The position numbers and the translations under genes are program-made. Positions 4,681-7,029 of a DNA stretch of 7,029 nt are shown piece by piece. Within the stretch, counting starts at the first letter, position 1, and every line of letters starts with the position of its first letter. Under the pieces are notes generated by a model, which worked only from the letters and a program-made list of their open reading frames with translations, was not told the origin of the DNA and made no database searches. The stretch is from Candidatus Aquiluna sp. XM-24bin5 (GTDB taxonomy: Bacteria > Actinomycetota > Actinomycetia > Actinomycetales > Microbacteriaceae): positions 1-7,029 of the forward strand of contig QCWE01000017.1 in the NCBI GenBank assembly GCA_003149555.1, written 5' to 3'.

Positions 4681-5039
4681 AGACGCCGATGATCAGCGCT
4701 TCAGCCGCTTTAGTCAGGCGCTGGTAGCGCGGCAAAGCCTTTGACCGCCATTCGCGAACCTTGCCATCTTCGTCCTCAATCCGAGCGCGCGGCACGCTGA
4801 CGGTCTCGGTCCCAAAGGTCCCTGTGATCTGGCGCTCCCGTTTCCCGTGGCGATAGCCCTTCGCACCCCCGATCTCACGGCTGTAGCGCAATCGGCCCAG
4901 GAAGCCGTCCAGTTCCTCCTCAAAAACAGCTTCGATCGTCGTGCGAATGTTAGCTCGCAGCCGGTCCTCGATCAGATCAAATCCCTCTTCACATGCGAGT
5001 AGCGAAATCGGGCTGGTTGGTGTCTGTAGTCTTGGTCAT
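4681..5039 (-). pseudogene. IS256-family transposase, N-terminal part, frameshifted and interrupted
   Basis: This is the N-terminal region of the transposase whose middle is at 1-130. The likely start is ATG 5039-5037 (MTKTTDTNQPDF). That frame stops at 4991-4989. The familiar family sequence resumes in another frame as ACEEGFDLIEDRLRANIRTT, then EAVFEEELDGFLGRLRYSRE, so a small indel lies near 4995-5005. The segment continues with GYRHGKRERQITGTFGTETV, SVPRARIEDEDGKVREWRSK and LPRYQRLTKAAEALIIGV. It ends in TAA at the junction, where one T from IS256 meets AA from IS6. The catalytic domain is absent here, so there is no function. Confidence 0.85.
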
Positions 5040-5138
5040 GGCGTGATCTCCTAGGCGGTGACAGCCGCCGGTTGGGTGGTTTTGGGTCACCCGGAGATTA
5101 CGCCTCCTTCAAATTTCTACCAACTTCCCGACACGACC
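4681..5138 (-). mobile_element. IS256-family element, 5' end region
   Basis: This is the 5' portion of an IS256-family insertion sequence on the minus strand, with its outer end near 5138. The end reads GGTCGTGTCGGGAAGTTGG inward. It is cut at 4681, and the continuation is at 130-1. The outer end falls inside the last codons of the neighbouring IS630-type gene, so this element entered after that one. The far end lies outside the window, so no target duplication can be tested. Confidence 0.75.
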
Positions 5139-5575
5139 TAAAGTTTGATGAGTTTGGTTCTGGCGTCTTCAGTTGTGAAGTGCCACCTGGTTTTAGCCTG
5201 CGCATTATTTCGATTTTGGGTCCAAGCAGCGACCTGTGTTTCTAGAGAAGCTTGATCAGGAATACGTCGATCGAGGCATTGGCGGGCCAGTACGCTCAGC
5301 TCGCATTCTGCGATGTTTAACCAAGAGCCATGTTTTGGCGTATAGTGCCAGTTGAAGCGATCAGCGATGCGTTTGGCCTCGTCTGGAGCAAACGCTTCAT
5401 AGAGCGACGCGCGACGATGGGTGTTGAGGTTGTCTTGAACCAGATCAATCTTTTCAGCCTTGGCAAAGTGGCCGTCGGCCAGCTCTTTAAGGACGTGAGC
5501 ATAGTCCACGGTCAGCTGTCTGGAGGTCTCGTCCAGACAGATGAGAATCCTTGGTCGCGACGAGGGCTTTAACGG
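5139..5575 (-). pseudogene. IS630-family transposase, truncated and internally deleted
   Basis: This is a degraded DDE transposase of the IS630/Tc1 group. The readable frame begins after a stop at 5578-5576 and has RPRILICLDETSRQLT, where LDET holds the first catalytic Asp. It then jumps to VDYAHVLKELADGHF. In intact relatives I recall about 50 residues between these points, so an in-frame internal deletion is likely. The rest is well kept: KIDLVQDNLNTHRRASLYEA (second Asp), WHYTPKHGSWLNIAECEL (catalytic Glu region), then TRWHFTTEDARTKLIKL. Relatives end a few residues later with a YP motif. Here the final TA of the gene meets the IS256 end and makes the stop TAG. The N-terminal DNA-binding part is missing. 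Confidence 0.78.
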
Positions 5576-5635
5576 TTACGATGACGGTCTTTTCAGCCGC
5601 GATCAAGTGGTTTGTGTTAGATATCAGCGCTATGC

Positions 5636-6862
5636 CTAAGAGGCTGTCATCTTGCGCTTTGCCAGACGGAGGCGGGCCTTAAGTCGGCTTTGCAGTTCTT
5701 TGGTGGTTTGGCCTGTGGTCAGGTCTTGAGTCAGGTTGATTTCGGCGAGCTTGAAGGGGACCGCTGACCCAACTTGGTTGCGACGATAAAGATAGTGAAA
5801 ACCCGAAAAGTACGTTGCTCTAATAATATCCTGCAAAACATCAGAGAGGGCTTCGACATACGTCACGATCTGTTGGTAGGATAAGGTGTCTTTTGAGCGC
5901 AACTGTGGCCCATAGACTCCCTCACGTTGACCAAACAATCTAAGCCGCGGACTTTCTTTGCCAAAGGGAGAAGCAGCTTCGAGGTAGATCACACCGGGGA
6001 ACGACTTTCCTTTAAACCCATGCTCTCGCCAAATATATTCGGCCGCATCGTTTACCAGCCGCCGTGTAAAGGCAATGTCTTCCAACGAAACTCGAAGATA
6101 CGGTAAATGCGCATCATACGCATGCAAAGTTCGTCCATACCACCCGAGAAGTTCGGGGCTCAGGTTACGCGTTACTCCTGGGTAGACCGACACGGGCATC
6201 TTGCCATCATGCCCTAAAGACTTTGGTATTGTGGCTGCGTTCGTCTGATAGACAGGGCCGTCGGATTGCACGCGATCGAAAATCGCCTGAATCTCCAAAG
6301 CAAGGTCGACCATAAAATCTGCGTGCTCAGGTATGTTTTGATCCATAGGCAAAGGGATACTGTCTGTATCGCACTGGAGCATGAGGTATTTTTCACCCGT
6401 GGTCGCTATCGATGGCCTGACCGTTAGACCATTTTGTCGCCTGCCTCCGGCACTATTCAATTGAAACGGCAGCGTTGTCGCTCTCAACATGCCGCGCTCA
6501 TTGGTCGGAAGAGCGAGGATGCAAGACATATCCTCATATAGGCAAAACACTGCCACACTATTGTCTTTAAGCTTAATCGACATGCCCAAAGGCTTGTGAA
6601 GCTGGCCCAAAGCCAATTGGGGCACACAGACACCTACTTGACCGTGGTTTTGCAACGGATTGGTTTCGACGGCTGAAGCCAGCGCCTCAGTCGCCATGGT
6701 GAGGTGAGGGCTTTCAGGCCGCTCAAGGAGATGCGTTTGGAATGACTTTGAATATCGAAGCCCTTTAAGGCCATCTGAGATCAAAGCACGTTGTGTTTCT
6801 CTGTCGTACATCTCAACATCCATGTCCTGATTGGGTTTTTGCAACAGGACGTTTGAGGTCAT
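5636..6862 (-). CDS. Hypothetical protein of unknown function (408 residues)
   Basis: I do not recognise this protein. It is a single long open frame with normal amino-acid composition and no frame damage, in contrast to its neighbours. No signal peptide, membrane segment or known catalytic motif is evident. The middle has several predicted strand/turn patches (KYLMLQCDTDSIPLPM, PGVIYLEAASPFGK). The C-terminal part is helical and basic, ending KELQSRLKARLRLAKRKMTA, which could bind nucleic acid or a partner. ATG 6862 gives the longest form but has only a weak AAGAG directly against it. A start at residue 14 (MDVEMYDRE), after AGGAC, is an alternative. No operon partner is visible within the window. 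Confidence 0.7.
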   Translation of the reverse strand: MTSNVLLQKPNQDMDVEMYDRETQRALISDGLKGLRYSKSFQTHLLERPESPHLTMATEALASAVETNPLQNHGQVGVCVPQLALGQLHKPLGMSIKLKDNSVAVFCLYEDMSCILALPTNERGMLRATTLPFQLNSAGGRRQNGLTVRPSIATTGEKYLMLQCDTDSIPLPMDQNIPEHADFMVDLALEIQAIFDRVQSDGPVYQTNAATIPKSLGHDGKMPVSVYPGVTRNLSPELLGWYGRTLHAYDAHLPYLRVSLEDIAFTRRLVNDAAEYIWREHGFKGKSFPGVIYLEAASPFGKESPRLRLFGQREGVYGPQLRSKDTLSYQQIVTYVEALSDVLQDIIRATYFSGFHYLYRRNQVGSAVPFKLAEINLTQDLTTGQTTKELQSRLKARLRLAKRKMTAS

Positions 6863-7029
6863 CTCTTAACGTAGTCGACCCTGAACAAGGCAATTCAGGC
6901 CATGTTGGGTGTGTATTGCGGCTGATTACGGGCATTATTGGCTGGTGAATTTTGGATTGTCTTGAGCATTGCCGTGCGCCAGCGGACAAAAAGAGACCTG
7001 AGATATCTCAGGATCTTGCGTAGATTGGT
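6863..7029. other. Upstream region of the unknown gene
   Basis: No gene is seen here up to the window edge. It should contain the promoter of the minus-strand gene, but I cannot place -35 and -10 boxes with confidence. The one clear feature is the palindrome at 6997-7012. Confidence 0.4.
6997..7012. promoter_or_regulatory. 16-bp perfect palindrome, possible operator
   Basis: CCTGAGATATCTCAGG is perfectly self-complementary. AGA before it and TCT after it extend the symmetry if one extra base is allowed. It lies 135 bp upstream of the unknown gene's start and could bind a dimeric regulator of that gene or of a gene beyond the window. Confidence 0.4.

Overview
The window looks like accessory DNA from an alphaproteobacterium, probably a Rhodobacterales-type plasmid or genomic island. 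This is inferred from the insertion sequences, which resemble IS6, IS256, IS630 and IS200/IS605 elements common in that group. No housekeeping gene is present. Most of the window is a graveyard of nested mobile elements around a 3.7 kb cargo, with one intact gene of unknown function at the right edge.

The central observation concerns layout. An IS6-family element is cut in two exactly between its second catalytic Asp codon and the next codon. The halves lie at opposite ends of the segment 131-4680, in circularly permuted order. The 5' half with its terminal inverted repeat is at 131-596, and the 3' half with the partner repeat is at 4328-4680. The two halves add up to 819 bp, a normal IS6 length. 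Both cut faces abut halves of one IS256-family transposase: its 5' part at 4681-5138 and its middle at 1-130. The simplest reading is that a circle of about 4.55 kb, made of one IS6 copy plus 3.7 kb of cargo, fused into an IS256 copy by one crossover inside each transposase gene. Region 131-4680 would then be an integrated small plasmid or translocatable unit.

The cargo (597-4327) runs as follows. It starts with the C-terminal stub of an unrecognised gene. An AT- and purine-rich non-coding stretch follows, with two DnaA-box-like motifs and 2.8 copies of a 98-bp tandem repeat. Next is a small tyrosine-recombinase gene whose box I arginine codon appears to be TGA. That gene is split by an IS200/IS605 element with divergent tnpA and tnpB. 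A possible terminator and an iteron-like array of ten 19-bp repeats come next, and the array runs into the IS6 end. The repeats suggest a replication or partition region, but no replication initiator is visible. It may have been lost in an IS6-adjacent deletion.

To the right, the IS256 5' part has entered the last codons of an internally deleted IS630-family transposase (5139-5575). Beyond that is a 408-residue gene of unknown function on the minus strand, with a 16-bp perfect palindrome far upstream. Only TnpA, TnpB and this unknown protein look intact.
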